From Anastatus disparis (Eukaryota; Arthropoda; Insecta; Hymenoptera; Eupelmidae), in the NCBI GenBank assembly GCA_017163975.1, contig JAFFSR010000136.1:7499501-7563500 (forward strand): DNA of 64,000 nucleotides, in the 5' to 3' direction. Shown in pieces: positions 26,009 to 39,513 of this stretch (position 1 is the stretch's first letter; every line of letters starts with the position of its first letter). The position numbers and the translations under genes are program-made. A model generated the notes under the pieces. The model made no database searches, was not told the DNA's origin, and saw only the letters and a list, made by a program, of their open reading frames with translations.

Positions 26009-27587
26009 TGTGTATTATATTTACAAATTAATTTTATTTTTTTGTTATAACAGCTAATGTTTATAACAATTATTCTTTAGCCAAAAGTAAACAATAAAAG
26101 AATTTAACTCTTTAATTTTTATTTCATATAGTCAATTCTAGTATGCAAAACAGTTAATATTAACTATAAGATCATTCTGAACATATAAAATAGACCTAAT
26201 AAAAAAAATTTTTTTTAAATTCAAATATTCTCTTCACAGATGAAAACTAAAACCCGTACACTTTGGAGATTGTTTTATAACTGTATCAAATTACACATAA
26301 TTAATACCTGTCATAATCATATCTTCTTGTATCAAAAACTAGAATAACTTTACTTTTACTTAACAATAATAGATATAGGTTTATTCATTACAATGTTTAA
26401 TCCCAGAAACTATAGCTGTATCTGTACATAACCGATAAAAATCGTACGTAAAATATAAAAAAATTTTAACATTGCATGTTCTAATTATAAAATTAAAAAC
26501 ATTGTGTTTAAAATATGAAAGGTAGTAATGTCTTTATAAAAGAAACTAGCGTGACGCGAGGGAGCGCGACACAAACAGGATCAAATAATTATCGTTTGGT
26601 TACATGTTTACAAAAACTTCTTATTTGAAGTAAAGGTATATTACAGAAAACAAAGAAATAAGAAAGAGTTTCACAGTATTCATGAAAGCACCTTCTGTGA
26701 TTTAGTATGAATGACACATCTAGTACTGAACGAACAAGTCGAGCTTTTTTTTCTATTTCAATGATATGTACTGGTGTAAGCGTTATTATATGACATTTAA
26801 AAAGAAAATTTTTTTTTTATTATTTGTTTACTTTAAAAAATTCATATAATATTAATATGTATGACAAAAATAGCAAAATATTAAATTAATTTTTTAAAAT
26901 GAAAAAATATAAATTTTAAATTACATCAGTTTGATGATGAAATAAAAAAGAATTTTTTTCCACTAACAAAATTCTCAAATTTTTGAACTTGTATTTTTCA
27001 ATTATGAAGAGACCTATACATTCTTTTGGTATGATACTCGATTTTCCCTAAATAGTGATCTATTAAGCTCATCTGAAAACAAAAATTTTTTATATAATTA
27101 TTAATATTAATAACAATAAATTTCCAATAAAAACTTCTAAATTAATTGGCAATATCTGTTACAGCTGTTATAATTCAAAAAACTCAATCTATGGTTAATT
27201 AAAAAATAATTAATAAAAATAATTTGACATACTTCTAATTGTTACGTTACATTCTAATCATAAACTATTTTTCCATACTCTTATTAATATTCTAATATAA
27301 ATAGAACAAGACAATAGAATAAAAATTTGACATCCCGCATTCATATACTCAGCAGTACGTTCTATTCACTTGCTACTTTCAGCTGAACACACTGACAACC
27401 CGTTTCCCTCGGGCAAAGTTCAACACTATTATACAACTTATCTTCTTCTTCTCCTCTCTGCTTTATATACACCGGATTACGCTTGGGCCGGAAGCGAGCT
27501 CGCGCGCAAAGGATAAGCTCTATGGAATTTCAAAACCTTGATTGGATTTCATAAGAAAAAAAGGGGTACAATCATATATACATACAC

Positions 27588-27588
<1 letters not shown>

Positions 27589-27618
<30 letters not shown>
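27589..27618. repeat. (TA)n microsatellite
   Basis: About fifteen TA units, followed by CACAT. It is preceded by CATATATACATACACG, part of a longer alternating stretch. Confidence 0.9.
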
Positions 27619-27623
<5 letters not shown>

Positions 27624-28019
27624 TTTATCCCTGCCGTTAATTAACACTTTCGAGATGATATGTAATAATATCTCGCGAAGCGAAGTTTTATACTTCGAGC
27701 CGAAAGCTTTTAGTTTCAGAATGCGTGCAAGTAAGCAGCTTTGCTTATGAAGGATTTACCGTTCCTCTGAGGAGTGTTATGCCTGTTTTTATTCTCATTT
27801 TAGTTTGACCTGATGAAGAAATTAAAAAAGTTTTTATTATTATTTTCTATTTTTGTATTGCTGTGAGTGAAGTTCGTGCATAGAATATTTTACGCACGAG
27901 TGCGAAAAAGTGCAGTCGATAGACAGAAAATTGTACTTCATACACATACTTTTCACGCATGATATTATAAAAATAATGTCCATAATTGAGATGGAATACG
28001 ATATCAAAATGTTTACTTT

Positions 28020-28605
28020 ACGTTCTTATTACGAAAATTGCAGTTTTTGTTTATTGTTATCTACGGAAAACTTTATGGGAATTTAATGGTATTTTTTACA
28101 GATTATTAAATGTTTTATTATGTTGTTAGTTAACGAGCGAACCGAGTAAAATTATTTATTTACACAACTTTTATTCATTTACATATTTTTTCATTTAAAA
28201 AAAACAATTTTTTCTATCGTTATCGTTGAAAAATACACGTATATACGGACACGGACATTTTTCAAAAATAGTCTATTTTAATTCATAATTACTCAAAACA
28301 TTTCTCTATAATGTTATTTTCAAAACTTATTTTTATTACCATTATAAAGCATTATCTTCGAGGAAGCAATTATATGAAAATTTGGTTTTATTTTGTATAC
28401 ATTGTTAAGCGCAAATAATAATAATAAGATAATCGTTAATAATAATGTTAATAAAGAAAGAAACGAATTAAAAATGTTAACGCCCTTATTACGAAAATTG
28501 CTATTTTTTCGATGCTTGTAAAAAATCATATGAAAATTTTATAATTTTATTTTTCGCATTATTAAACGCTTAATAATGATGTTGATTAAGGAAATAAAAT
28601 ATTGT
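28020..28605. repeat. diverged direct repeats
   Basis: The 17-mer CTTATTACGAAAATTGC occurs at 28025 and again at 28485, exactly 460 bp apart. Sequence following each copy is similar over roughly 100 bases: ACTTTATGGG... ATTATTAAATG...TTATGTTGTTAGTTAA versus ATATGAAAATTTT... ATTATTAAACG...TAATGATGTTGATTAA. A middle segment at about 28360-28460 also looks related. It may be an old duplicated segment; identity beyond the 17-mer is low. Confidence 0.5.
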
Positions 28606-30033
28606 GAAACTCACAATGTGATGTAATGCTAATGAATATATATGAATAGCGTATAAAAAAAGAAGAAATTAAGCTGTTAACATTTTGAATTAGTCTGATG
28701 ATGATTACGTATTAAGTATTATGTATTAGCCATTAAAGCACTTAGCGAAAAATTTTTCCTGTCATTATTAAAATTTATAAACGCAGATTGTAACAAGCTC
28801 ATATTTTTTAGTTTTTTTTTTATTGTGTTTTTGTATAGCATTTGTATTTATTATTGTGTAATATTAAATTTTCTTTTTTGCTGTTTAATTCATGTTCATG
28901 TAATATGAAAAACAGCTTACATTAACGTTAATTTTGTATCTTTTCTTTTTGTAAAAACTTACTGTTATCAATAAATTTTCATGAGACATAATGCAATTGC
29001 AAATTCAATTGTAACAAAAATTTTTAATTGTAAAAAAGTTACAAGCTTTATTATACTTGAAATAAATATAATCATTGAAATGAACATAAAAGTTCATGTA
29101 AAATTTAAAAAAATGAATATTTCATCAGAATGAAACATGTAATAAATAATATATTTAATATACAAAAAATAATTTCAAAAACTTGATATATACTTTAAAA
29201 AAATACTTGTAAATTATTATTAATATTTGACTTAATTTTGAAATATATGAATACATCAATCTTTCTCTTATCTAAATAAAATCAAAATATTCAAAATGAA
29301 ATGAACCTAATCATATGAAAAAAAATCTAAATACATCAACATTCCTTAGAATTTGCGTGTTCATATAAAATTAAAAACATTAACATCGCCCGTAGTAACG
29401 AGGATGGACCGAATGAATTAACGCGTATACGTGATATTAAACCAACTATGTAATGAAGCATATATATATACATATAAAAGCAACTTTCTTACATTAGACC
29501 TTATATATAGATATAAAATTGAACTCTCGTGAACCGCGGGGTTAATAGAGATCGCGTCACTTTCTTTTTCTCTTTTCTGCGTTGTGTCGGGTTACATATA
29601 AAAAGCTTATAATAATATTCGAAATGGACAGCGTTGCTTGCTGCTGAAGTAGCTTAAAGTACATGCGTGAATATTCATACTGTAATATCGTATATATATA
29701 TAAGTAAGCTTGTCAAAAAATTGAATTTACCATCTATTTAAAGATGCTTTACTACCAGCTATGATTGGTTTGCTGTATATAATACTGCTGCTGCAAGATG
29801 GAAAACGTAAAAATATACATTGCGGAACAAAAACTTGACTTAGAGATAGGTGAGAAATATCTATTTATACAGATGACCGTGAACTATTTGAAAATAAATG
29901 TAAGCACATGGTTTATCGTATTTTATTTTGTGTAAAGTAATTCAGAAGATAAAGTTTAAAATTGCAAAGCTTTACTGTATATTGTTAGATCTTTATATAT
30001 CAATAATTTTTAATATGAAAGCACGAAATTATA

Positions 30034-30215
30034 GAAGTCTCCGTGGCTCAGTCGGCAGAGTGATGGACTCGCAACTCGAGGGCCCGAGTTCGATTCCCGC
30101 TCTCAGCCAATTAAAACAAGCACCTTTGTATAAAGATACATGTACTTTGTTTACAAACATACTGATGACCTCCGTCGCTAATTAGCATCGCAATCATAGT
30201 AGCCACGTTAAATTA
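30034..30215 (+). mobile_element. tRNA-derived SINE, copy 6
   Basis: The most tRNA-like head in the window: an exact A box TGGCTCAGTCGG and a near-consensus B box GAGTTCGATTCCC. The shared body follows. The 3' loop is shortened (CATAGTAGCCACG, lacking most of CATAAATACAG), and one stem arm has a mismatch (AGCCACG). The tail is GTTAAATTAAAA. An 85-codon plus frame that crosses the element (29928-30185) only translates SINE sequence and is not a gene. Confidence 0.92.
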
Positions 30216-31465
30216 AAAAAAATATAATATATGCATTTTGTGTATAAAATTCTATTTTTTTAGTAGTAAGGGTAACATTTTTTTAAATTATAGAACTTCA
30301 ATAGAAGATACAATAAAAATTCTTAAAAAGTTATAATAATTATTAGCAAGGAGTGTAGGAAAAACATTAAATCTATTCATCGAACGGCTTCTACAAACCT
30401 TATAATTGATGATAAAAATAATAGAATGAGTTTCAAGAAAATTAATATAAAATAAATACTAACAATTAAACGTACAATGCAAGATACCTAAAAATAAAGT
30501 TTCTATTATAGTTGTTAAACAATAAAAGGTTCATCAACTGTCTTTTTTTTATCGATCAAATGTCCTTTCGCATTGAGGTTTGAATCAATTGACGAACGGA
30601 AGTAAATACTAAGTTTGAGAAGTATAAAAATTTTACGAGAGGATAATTTAAGCTTTATTTAAAGACAGTCTATTTTCTACGATTTTTTTTTTTCATCAAG
30701 TAATTCTGATTTTTTTATTTCTTAGAAATTTAAACGGCGCCTCGATATCAAGCTTTTCTTTTTTTTATTTTTTTTTCTTGGAGGTGTATAAGCGTACGCT
30801 CAAAACTTATTATCATTATATTGCAATAAACTACAAAATCGACACGAAATGCTTGGTACTTTATCAACTTAGCGTTAGATGGTATAGAACGTGTGTGAAG
30901 CGATTCTCGTATAAGATGCTCAAGTACGATATACACTTAAATCGCGCGTATATCGAAAGATCCAATCCAAACTGCAAAGCGTGCGGAAGAATCGACTAGT
31001 CATTTTTATATATCAACACGTACGTACATGTGTATATATATGTGTGTTTCTGCGTGTTGGTAAGCTAGAATAGCGGATAGATTTTCTTCATATCTTGTTG
31101 AAATTAAATTTTTTTTTGAAATTTTATATGTTAGGAAACAAAGTTTCTGGATCGATTTATAGTTGATGCGGTATCAAAAAAAGTAATTGTTTTAATAAAA
31201 GTCTTTTATATTTATGATGTAACGATTTCAATTGCCCACTTGTGCAATTTGTAATTAAATATATTTATTTAAGAAAAATTCAATAACTGATAAATTTATT
31301 TGAAGAATTATAATTTTAGATGTTGGAAAATGTATTATTTATTAATATAAAACCAATAGTAAGCTGTTATTAAAAAAAAGTTTTCAAATAGAGCATTTAA
31401 AAAAAATTTTTTTTGTCTTACACCATTAATGAAATACAATTAGTTCATTGTAACTTTTAACTAAA
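30216..31465. other. gene-free spacer between SINE copies 6 and 7
   Basis: AT-rich with T-runs at 30685-30780. A GC-richer segment at about 30780-31080 has two overlapping frames on opposite strands (30748-30936 minus, 30778-30999 plus); neither has a recognisable domain, and their overlap argues against both. Confidence 0.5.
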
Positions 31466-31656
31466 GAGGTCATCAGTGGCTCAGTCGGTAGAGTGATGGA
31501 TTCATAATCTCGAGATCCCGAGTTCAAATCCCGCTCTCGGACCATTAATATAAGTACCACTGTACGTTACAAGTGCTTTGTTCGCAAACACACTGAAGAT
31601 TTCCGTCACTATTTAGCTTCGAAATAATAGCATAAATACAACGACGTTAAATAAAA
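31466..31656 (+). mobile_element. tRNA-derived SINE, copy 7
   Basis: Starts GAGGTCATCAGTGGCTCAG with an exact A box TGGCTCAGTCGG and a B box GAGTTCAAATCCC. The shared body follows, and the tail is GTTAAATAAAATAAAAG. The 3' stem arms have two mismatched pairs (CGTCACT against AACGACG). It is non-coding. Confidence 0.92.
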
Positions 31657-34461
31657 TAAAAGAAAAAACTTTGACATCGTTGAATCGAAATTACAAATAT
31701 TTTTTTTAAACACAAATTTACAAATTTATGTCTATTGACATATATTTTGTGAAAAATATCAAAGATTCATACATATAAGGAGAATAATTTTAAAAAAATG
31801 TATAATTTAGTAATATTTTTATAAATAATTTTAATTAATATTAAAATAATTAAATTACCGGTTATATATTATAATCAAAATTATTATTTCAATTATAATT
31901 ATAATAAAATACTCATTAAATATGTAATTTTATTTTTGTTTTTGTCTGTTTGTTAGGTAATTTGAAGATTACAACGGTAGAAATTTCCTTGGAACGATTT
32001 GCAGAATCGCTATTCCCTTATGCCTTACGGGCAACGTCTGCTGTCAACGACTGTCCAACATGCTCAAAACGGCTTAATACAAAAATATGTGATGATATTG
32101 TAACAAAGAACCGCAAGATTAGTACTTCTTAATTTAATTTTTTTATCAATTTTATCATACTTATATTACGTTGTATAATATTACATTATTAAAAAAATAT
32201 TTATGATAGTTACATTGTAATAAATGTATTTTAGATATATTTGAATTTATTGTTTCGAAAATTCGTACGTTAAAGCTTTACGCATGCACGTTTATAAATT
32301 TAATAAATAATTTTTATATAATATTAAATATTTATAAGACCCACAGTTACTAATATCAATTCTACAGTTCCTGAAATTCGTCGATGTTATTTTTATTATG
32401 TTATTAATCAATCACTTTTATAATTCGTGTTTTATAAAAAGCTAAAAGCAGTATCAGCCTTATATTTTTTTCTCAATACTATATAAATGATCCGAGCTAA
32501 AAAAGAATGATTGATTAATATATGTAACAACATTTTTCTATATGAATATACAAACCTTCAGCATTGAATAGAATCCAAAGAAATTAGTCACTTATAATTC
32601 TTGACCTGTTTTTAACTAACATGTAGACATATAAAGATTTAATTTTTTTTTTGTCGAAACTATTCGTAATAAGAAACAAGTTTTTTTTCATTTTCATTGC
32701 TATTGATTATGGAATAGAAAAATCGCAAAACATCTTCAAGTTTCATAACAACGTGAGAAAATAGTGAATTTACACAAGATTTTTTTCTTTTCGCTTTTCT
32801 CTCTACGCATCGTTTTTTCTTTCATTAAATTTATTTTATTCTTTTTGTAACATTTAGCGAAAACGTGATGATCATAAAGTACGATGATTTCATCATCTCG
32901 CATACCAGTTAATTTCTTACCTTGCATACCTTTTTGGCATCACTGACTAATATAAAACTTCAGATGTTTTTATACTGGTTTTACAAAGTTGGTAAATTAC
33001 TTGCAGATTAATGCAGATCTTCGTTGTTAATGATAATTTAATGATATATTGTTAATTATAAGACCCCATTATTATTAATTAGAAAAATTAATATGCAAGA
33101 CATTGCAGATTGGAGCTTTTTTATGTTTAGAATTTTAGAATTTAATTTTCCTCTTTTTTTGAAAATTTAGGTATCCCTTTTCTGATAGTGTTCCATAATT
33201 TTACTGTAATTTAATATAGATATTAAATAAATATAATTTTTAGTTGTAATGATAATTTTTATATTATATACAATCACTTTTATACAACTAATGAAATTAT
33301 TGAGTTGATAAACTTGACTTATTTAATTAGTTCGATATTTTTTCATCATTATAACTATAAAAGATACCTTATACGCGATAGAAATAAATATAAACATTTA
33401 TTTTACCTTATAAGCAGAAAATAAAATTATTAAAAACAAATGCTAAAAATTATATGTCAAATTAGTAACGACATTCTGTTCTCACGAGCGTAAAATCAAC
33501 ATCGCATAGACGTGCAATACAAAAAAAAAGCACAAGAATCGCAATGCACAACAAAATATCTAAAGGAAAATGTCGGTACAATTAAAAAAAAACACTGATA
33601 ATTAAAATTTATAAAATCTATTCCAGCTGATTAGATACACATAATAGATTACTCGATCCCACATAATTTCACTTTTACGCCATTAGATTTCTAACTAATT
33701 TAAAATATCTATATATAAAACCATTTCGCCATTATTAGCGAAAAAGGCTTTGCTTATAGGTGTATAAGTAAAAGAAAAAAGAAGTAGAGGAGGTAGAGGG
33801 CATACATACAATCTGACACGAGAGACAGAGAGACAAGGCTTTCTAGAATAACAAGTAATATCTTTAATTTTCTTTCTTTCTCTTACAGCGCCATTACAAA
33901 CGACTAATTACTAAACTGCCCTATCCACCTAATAAATTACAGCTGACGCGCTCCGCACATGGCTCAACCTCTTATTTCTCTTGCTGTACAGTATGAGAAG
34001 AATTCTACAAACACATACACGTACGTATATGCATATATATGAAATTGTGTGTATGCTAGTCACTCCATTCTTTACTTGATCCTTATTACTTATACTCTCT
34101 TTTCTAACTTTCATATTAGGCTTAGATTATAGAAATGTCAGATACCTTTTTTTTCTCTTGAATACCATGAAACCCGGAAGCGTTAGGATGTAGTCATTTG
34201 TTTACCTCGTTGCTATATTTGTTAATGGCAATCCTAATAATGTGTTGTTTGGATAGTTGATTAGATTAGTCTGTTAATGTTATATTAGAGGAAAATTTTC
34301 ATCCTAAACAATGTGAAAGTTATTTTTTATTTTTCAAAGGTGATTTATTGCAGATGGTACGTAATTTGTTAAAAAAAATTTTCTTAGTCGAAGTCAATTT
34401 TATTCGATTCAAGTAAAACTTACTTATTGTTAAATAAAATTAACTTCATTTTAGCAAATTT
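31657..34461. other. AT-rich gene-free stretch
   Basis: Almost entirely AT-rich. A perfect 13-bp inverted repeat TATTAATCAATCA/TGATTGATTAATA has arms at 32402-32414 and 32508-32520 and could be the ends of a small decayed element of about 119 bp. The short frames (60-63 codons) have no recognisable domain. Confidence 0.5.
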
Positions 34462-34465
34462 TTAA

Positions 34466-34670
34466 GGCGACTTCGGAGGTTGGGTTAAGTTTCAATTCGT
34501 AGTTTTCAAATTAGGCATTTTAATTATAAAATTTTCTGGTTTTATAAGATTTCTACTATTCTGCAAGTTTCAAAAAATGGTAAAAAATTTAAAAATCTGA
34601 AAAATTTCATAAATTAAAAACGTGATTTGTAAATTAAAAAATAAAACTTGACCTAATTTCTGTAGTTGCC
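34466..34670. mobile_element. palindromic MITE flanked by TTAA
   Basis: The left end GGCGACTTCGGAGGTTGGGT matches the reverse complement of the right end, GGCAACTACAGAAATTAGGT. Similarity continues inward (AAGTTT, CAAAT, TTTTAATT blocks) to the centre. Exact TTAA tetranucleotides flank both sides (34462-34465 and 34671-34674), the target duplication typical of piggyBac-type transposition. The 205-bp element is non-coding. The piggyBac link rests on the TTAA and is an inference, because the ends do not begin with CCC. Confidence 0.72.
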
Positions 34671-36278
34671 TTAAGGGACTAAAAGTAATTTTAATAATTA
34701 TTAAAGAAAAAAATTTTGTCGTCACTATTAGTAATCACGCCACTGATAATATTTTTTGCGCAGAAGCAAATTTATCTGTTATATTTTATACCTTACTTTG
34801 TTGAAAATTACGAATTATTTGTAATTTTTAAAATAAATTTAAAACCGGATATTTGCGGTACAAAGAAACGTTTGTCTTTTTTCTTTTTATTTTAATACTC
34901 TAAATTATCGCGAACCTATCCAATTTTAACAAACACCATTCAAATATCACCGTTACACTTCTTGACAATAATTCATTGCTCAAGCCCTAAACGACTGTTA
35001 AACACGAAACTTTCTTTCACAAAACCAAGACTAATAAAACACGCAATTTTCTTTCATCCCTAGACTATATATAAGAAAAAAAAAAAGAAAAACTCAACCG
35101 AACACTTCTCGCAAAACCTATATAATATCACCAATCTTTTTCATTTATTTCCTTTATGCTATACATGAAGACTCTTCTACGAAGTGGTATTAATCTTTAG
35201 TGAATTCCAGAACGGCAATTGAACGTTTATTTATTTTTTTCTCTTTTTACTTGTTTATACTAAAAATTGTCTTATAAGTCACGGGAGAGAGAGACAAGAC
35301 GCATTTTGTCGCGTAACGTGTCAACCCCGCATATACCGTATACGGTTGTAATATTGTCACAGTCAGTTAATCAACGCCAAAAAGAGTTAAAAGATTATGC
35401 TTGACGAGATTCATGCTTATGGTCATATATAAACAATTTCTTTTTTTTTTATCTCAAAGTAGTAAACGTTTCGCGCGAGGTTTGTAAGAATTTTCTTTTG
35501 CTTATTGATTTGTGGCGATGGCGAAAGTTAAACATTTGTTTAATATGTTGATATATAATGGGACAAATTACTGAAAGCAATGGTTTCTCGTTTCTTTTCG
35601 TTGAACAGATGTTCATATTGAATCAAGACTTGAAATAATACTCTGACAAGAGATGGTTAATAATTATGTTTTCGAATCGATTTGTAGAAATAATAATATA
35701 TTTGTAAAATTTACAACAATATCTATTTATATTTTTTTAAGTTTATATATTATTTTCAATTTTTTTATAAATAAACGGAATTTATAAATTTTATATGCAA
35801 TCATGGAAGCTCTTTATGCTTTTTCAAAAGCATCCTTGTTTACATGGAAGAAACAGTAGAGAGCAAGGATTAAATTCGATCGGTTATACGAGTTCCACGC
35901 CTTGGTTACCTGAACTACTGAATTATACACCCAGAACATTCAAATTTAATAATTTTTAAAATAATTAAAAAATTTTCTAAGGTTTTCAGTTTTATCTAAT
36001 TAAAGTCTTTATAATAATAAACATTGAACGTAGATAATTTCAGAAATATAAATTTTCATCAATTTTTCATGGAGCCCCCTTTAGAATGAAAACGAAATAC
36101 TTATGTATTCTCTTTGAAAAAGAGTCCTTAATAACGTTGATTAGCAAATCGTTAATTAACTTTTCCAACAGCATATTTCATTCTTTCAAGACTATTTTCC
36201 GTACATGTACATATATACAGGTTCGCTGGTGTTTTTAATTCAGCATAAGTCCTGACAGTTCTTCTTCTTCTTTGCTTT

Positions 36279-36297
36279 CTCTCTCTCTCTCTCTCTC
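36279..36297. repeat. (TC)n microsatellite
   Basis: Pyrimidine repeat followed immediately by CG-containing sequence (CGCGAACTCGCGC). Confidence 0.88.
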
Positions 36298-38018
36298 GCG
36301 AACTCGCGCAGACTTCTCTTTTTCCCTAGAGAGAAGACGTTATTAGCAGAGGCATTAATCAGCAAGGAGTGAGAGAAAGAGAGGCGAAGAGGTACGCTAG
36401 AGAAAGAAAGATAAAAAGAGGAATGTTGGGGGAGGACTTGAGATATGAAACGAAGAAAAACTCCAACCCTATATATACATGTATGTGTGTATATGTACCC
36501 GCGTCCTCCTTTTTTTCTACTTTTTCTTTCTTTCTTTTCTCTCTTCTCTCTCTCTTTCTGCGCGCGCGCTTCACGGATGAAGCGTTTTAATGAAAAGATA
36601 GCGTCCACAGGGGGGTGAGAAGAGGGATGCGCGCGAGAGTCAGCATCTCTATATATATAAGGTTCTTAGCTGCTCATCAGAAAGCAGTGCATGAGTCCAG
36701 GGCTCAAATGAAATTGCCAGCTATAAAAATGATGCTTCGTGTATATGCCTTGGGTATTAGGTTACCTTTATACTCGTTCTCTCTTTCTCCTATAAAACGC
36801 ATAGAGAAAAAGATAGCCGTGCATGGGTTATACTACCCCTTTTTTTACAGTGTATTCAATCTCATGCTCACTCCCTCTTTTCTAGCTATTCTATTGTATT
36901 TTATTCCTTTTTCTTTTTATTCCTTCATCTCTCCCCCGACGCTATTGTAGTCATATGTGTAGATTCGTCTATTTTAGCATGGTTTATGATAAGCTTGACT
37001 GGTTTATAGTGCTTTTATTTACGGATTGTTGTGTTATGTATGTCTCTTGTTTGACGTGATATGACGAATTCAGTATGGTTAAGAGAATAATATTACTAAT
37101 AGGGGATCTTTATACGTCATTAGGTCCATAAAAATCTCAATATGAGTTTTAATTTTAAATTTTAATAGACAGTGGGACAGGGATGTTTAATAATTGATTG
37201 TAATTATTAATTAATAATGTTCATTATAGTTTTTATTATGAATACTTTGCAATTTTTAAAATATTATTCGTTTATTTAAAATTGATTAAAATTTTTTATT
37301 AATTTTTTTACTTTGCATCATTTTTCAAAAGAATATTATAAAAATAATGTGTAAAAAAATTAATGAAATGAAAATCGTAATCTTATTAAAAAAATTTTCA
37401 TTAGATATTAAGTAAAGTAAATCTTGAAAAATAAAATAATTTGTATAAAAATAAACGTATATGTCTGTTTTATGAAATAAATTGATATTTAGCAAATACA
37501 GAGACTAATAACCAGAATAAGCCTCGTATAATATTCTAGTAACAATAGCAGCATCTTATCTAATAACGAAACCGTAACCAAACCATTTAACACAAAAGTG
37601 TATATATATGAAGAAAATAACCAATATGTATTCCCCATATTCCTAAGGTCTAACCCAACAAACTGATAAAAATCGGCGCGATATTTCCAAATTCCGTTAG
37701 TCAGTAATAACTAGCTTCTGCTTGCTCAGAAAAGCATGTTTCTCTTCTTCCATTCTCCCTCTTTTACAAAGCATCTATATATATACAGCATAAGAATCCT
37801 CATTCTCTTACATCGTAGTCCAACTGATATTCATTTTTCTCTCTTGGCATTTGCTCCTCTCCACTGTTTCCTTCTTATTCTTAGAAAAATCACCGGCTCT
37901 CATTACGCTCGACACGTAGGCAGCTTTATGAGTCCGCGCTACCATATACCCACCCCCGCGAAGTCTTCATCGCGTCTCACGTACGCGTATATCTTGCTTT
38001 TTCTTCTTTCTTACTTTT

Positions 38019-38040
38019 CTCTCTCTCTCTCTTTCTCTCT
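38019..38040. repeat. (TC)n microsatellite
   Basis: Interrupted once by TTT; inside the pyrimidine-rich island that produces the 150-codon chance frame. Confidence 0.85.
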
Positions 38041-39513
38041 TTTGCTCGCGCCCTTTTTCTCATCTGTTTGCTCCTCTCTCGCGACTGCTTGGATGCTTGC
38101 TTGCTTCTTTTCAAAGGAAAATGCTATGAAGATAGTAGGAGAAGAAGAAGAAGAAGAAAAAGAAGATATTATTTATTTCGTAAATTAACTCTGGCCCGTC
38201 TGTACGTGACTGGAAAATCCCTTGAAGCTTTCTTTTCGCGAGAGTAAGAACACTTTTCTTCGCGCAAGCTTGGTTATTAATCGACGCTTCTAGTTAAAGG
38301 AACGATCCGATTCCTTTTGTCCGCTTTTAGTATATTCTTATAGTAAGGACCGTATATACGCATCGTCACGTGACTTTATTGTCAATATAAATTGATTCCT
38401 GAATCAAAGTTATTTTCATGCTTGTATGCGTGGCTAAAGCAAACTTTGATCTGTGCGAACAATCTGTCAATGTTGAGTAGAAAAAAAGATTATGTTAGTT
38501 TTCTAACATTGCAAGTTGAATTTTTTCTTATACCACACTTGCACGAAATGATGGACTAGGTTTTTGTAGCTATAACATTTAATATTACTGTTTTATTTAC
38601 CTCTTCATTGTGAATAAGAAAACCCAAGAGAAGTTTTTTTTTCGTTGTAAAAAGTTTTAAAGGAAATCAGCCATTTCTTAATTAGTCCAACGAGCCATAA
38701 AATCTTAAGCCTTTTTTTCTCAAAGTTTCTAATTAGATTTTTAAGGTATACGCTTTAAAAACAATGCTCCATATAATTGGTAACTGAACGATAAAACCAT
38801 AGTCTTTGGTCAGTATCAGCTTATTTCTTATTTCATATCCTGTGTAGTTTTTCCACGATTCGAGAAATAGAACAAAACAAGCGTTCCGTGGTGGTCACAA
38901 TATACATATATATATTTCTTCGCTTTTTTTTTATTTCTTTATATATTTTTTTTTTCTTAGAAACTCGTGAGATTGTACGCGTTTGTTCGTTGGTTAAGTT
39001 CGTGACCGGACCGTTACATAAAACTACATCGCATGGGGGCCTTGCTTCGGACAGCCAGCGATGAGGTGCTTTTCTTTATCCTTTATTCTCCCTCTACTCT
39101 TATATTTAATAATTTTCTTTTGACTCTATCCGCGACCAAAAGACAACACGGAAAAAGAAAAAGGCGTAAACATTGTTTCATGCTTTTTTTTATCTCTTCA
39201 GATGATGGTATATACATGCAAGCGAACAGTTTTGATCTTGATCTTGATGTCGTCAATTTGAAAGTGGGCGAAAGGAAAAAAAAAATATTCTTAATTTATT
39301 ATGATTAAAACTATTTACTTCGCGTAATTACATAGTGAAAGCTCTGTTACCATGGTGTCTGTGTTCATCTTTGTGTTGCATCATATTTTTACGGTTTTAA
39401 ATAATTAAGATGTCAAGAATATATGCATAGTTGAAAGATTTATTATTATTTATATTGTTATATTAGCTTTTACTTATTTCAACAGGTGAACGTGGCTATA
39501 TTTTATTAAATCT

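Larger units (their letters stand above)
23742..30033. other. gene-free stretch with one alternating purine-pyrimidine region
   Basis: GC-richer patches lie at about 24.4-25.1 and 27.4-27.8 kb. Region 25.51-25.61 kb is largely alternating purine-pyrimidine. Other items are listed separately: a 54-bp palindrome at 25955-26008, (TA)n at 27589-27618 and diverged repeats at 28.02-28.60 kb. A perfect 9-bp inverted repeat AATTGAATG/CATTCAATT is at 23922-23948. The plus frame at 23991-24281 (96 codons) has no recognisable domain. Confidence 0.55.
34675..39513. other. gene-free stretch with GC-richer islands at 36.2-37.0 and 37.7-38.3 kb
   Basis: The islands carry TC runs (36279-36297 and 38019-38040), CG alternation near 36561-36570 and GAA runs near 38140-38165. 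The longest reading frame of the window is here (37736-38188, plus, 150 codons), but it is Ser/Leu/Phe-rich low-complexity translated from pyrimidine tracts and ends in a Glu run from the GAA repeat. Overlapping frames on both strands at 36240-36608 are of the same kind. TCACGTGA occurs at 38366-38373. Confidence 0.55.

Noticed and set aside
30034..30110. Possible intact tRNA gene
   Set aside because: A and B boxes are good, but acceptor and anticodon stems do not pair properly, and the SINE body and tail follow as in nine other copies.
29928..30185. 85-codon frame crossing SINE copy 6
   Set aside because: Much of the peptide is the translated tRNA-like head, a common false gene call over SINEs.
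31950..32132. 60-codon frame with a CPTC motif
   Set aside because: A single Cys-x-x-Cys is too little evidence; there is no second metal-binding pair and no recognisable family.
36240..36608. Overlapping frames on both strands, up to 122 codons
   Set aside because: They translate GA/TC repeats as Arg/Glu/Lys or Ser/Leu/Phe; mutual overlap on opposite strands argues against coding.
37736..38188. Longest reading frame (150 codons, plus strand)
   Set aside because: Translation is Ser/Leu/Phe-rich from pyrimidine tracts and ends in a Glu run from a GAA repeat. No domain, and competing frames are typical of this composition.
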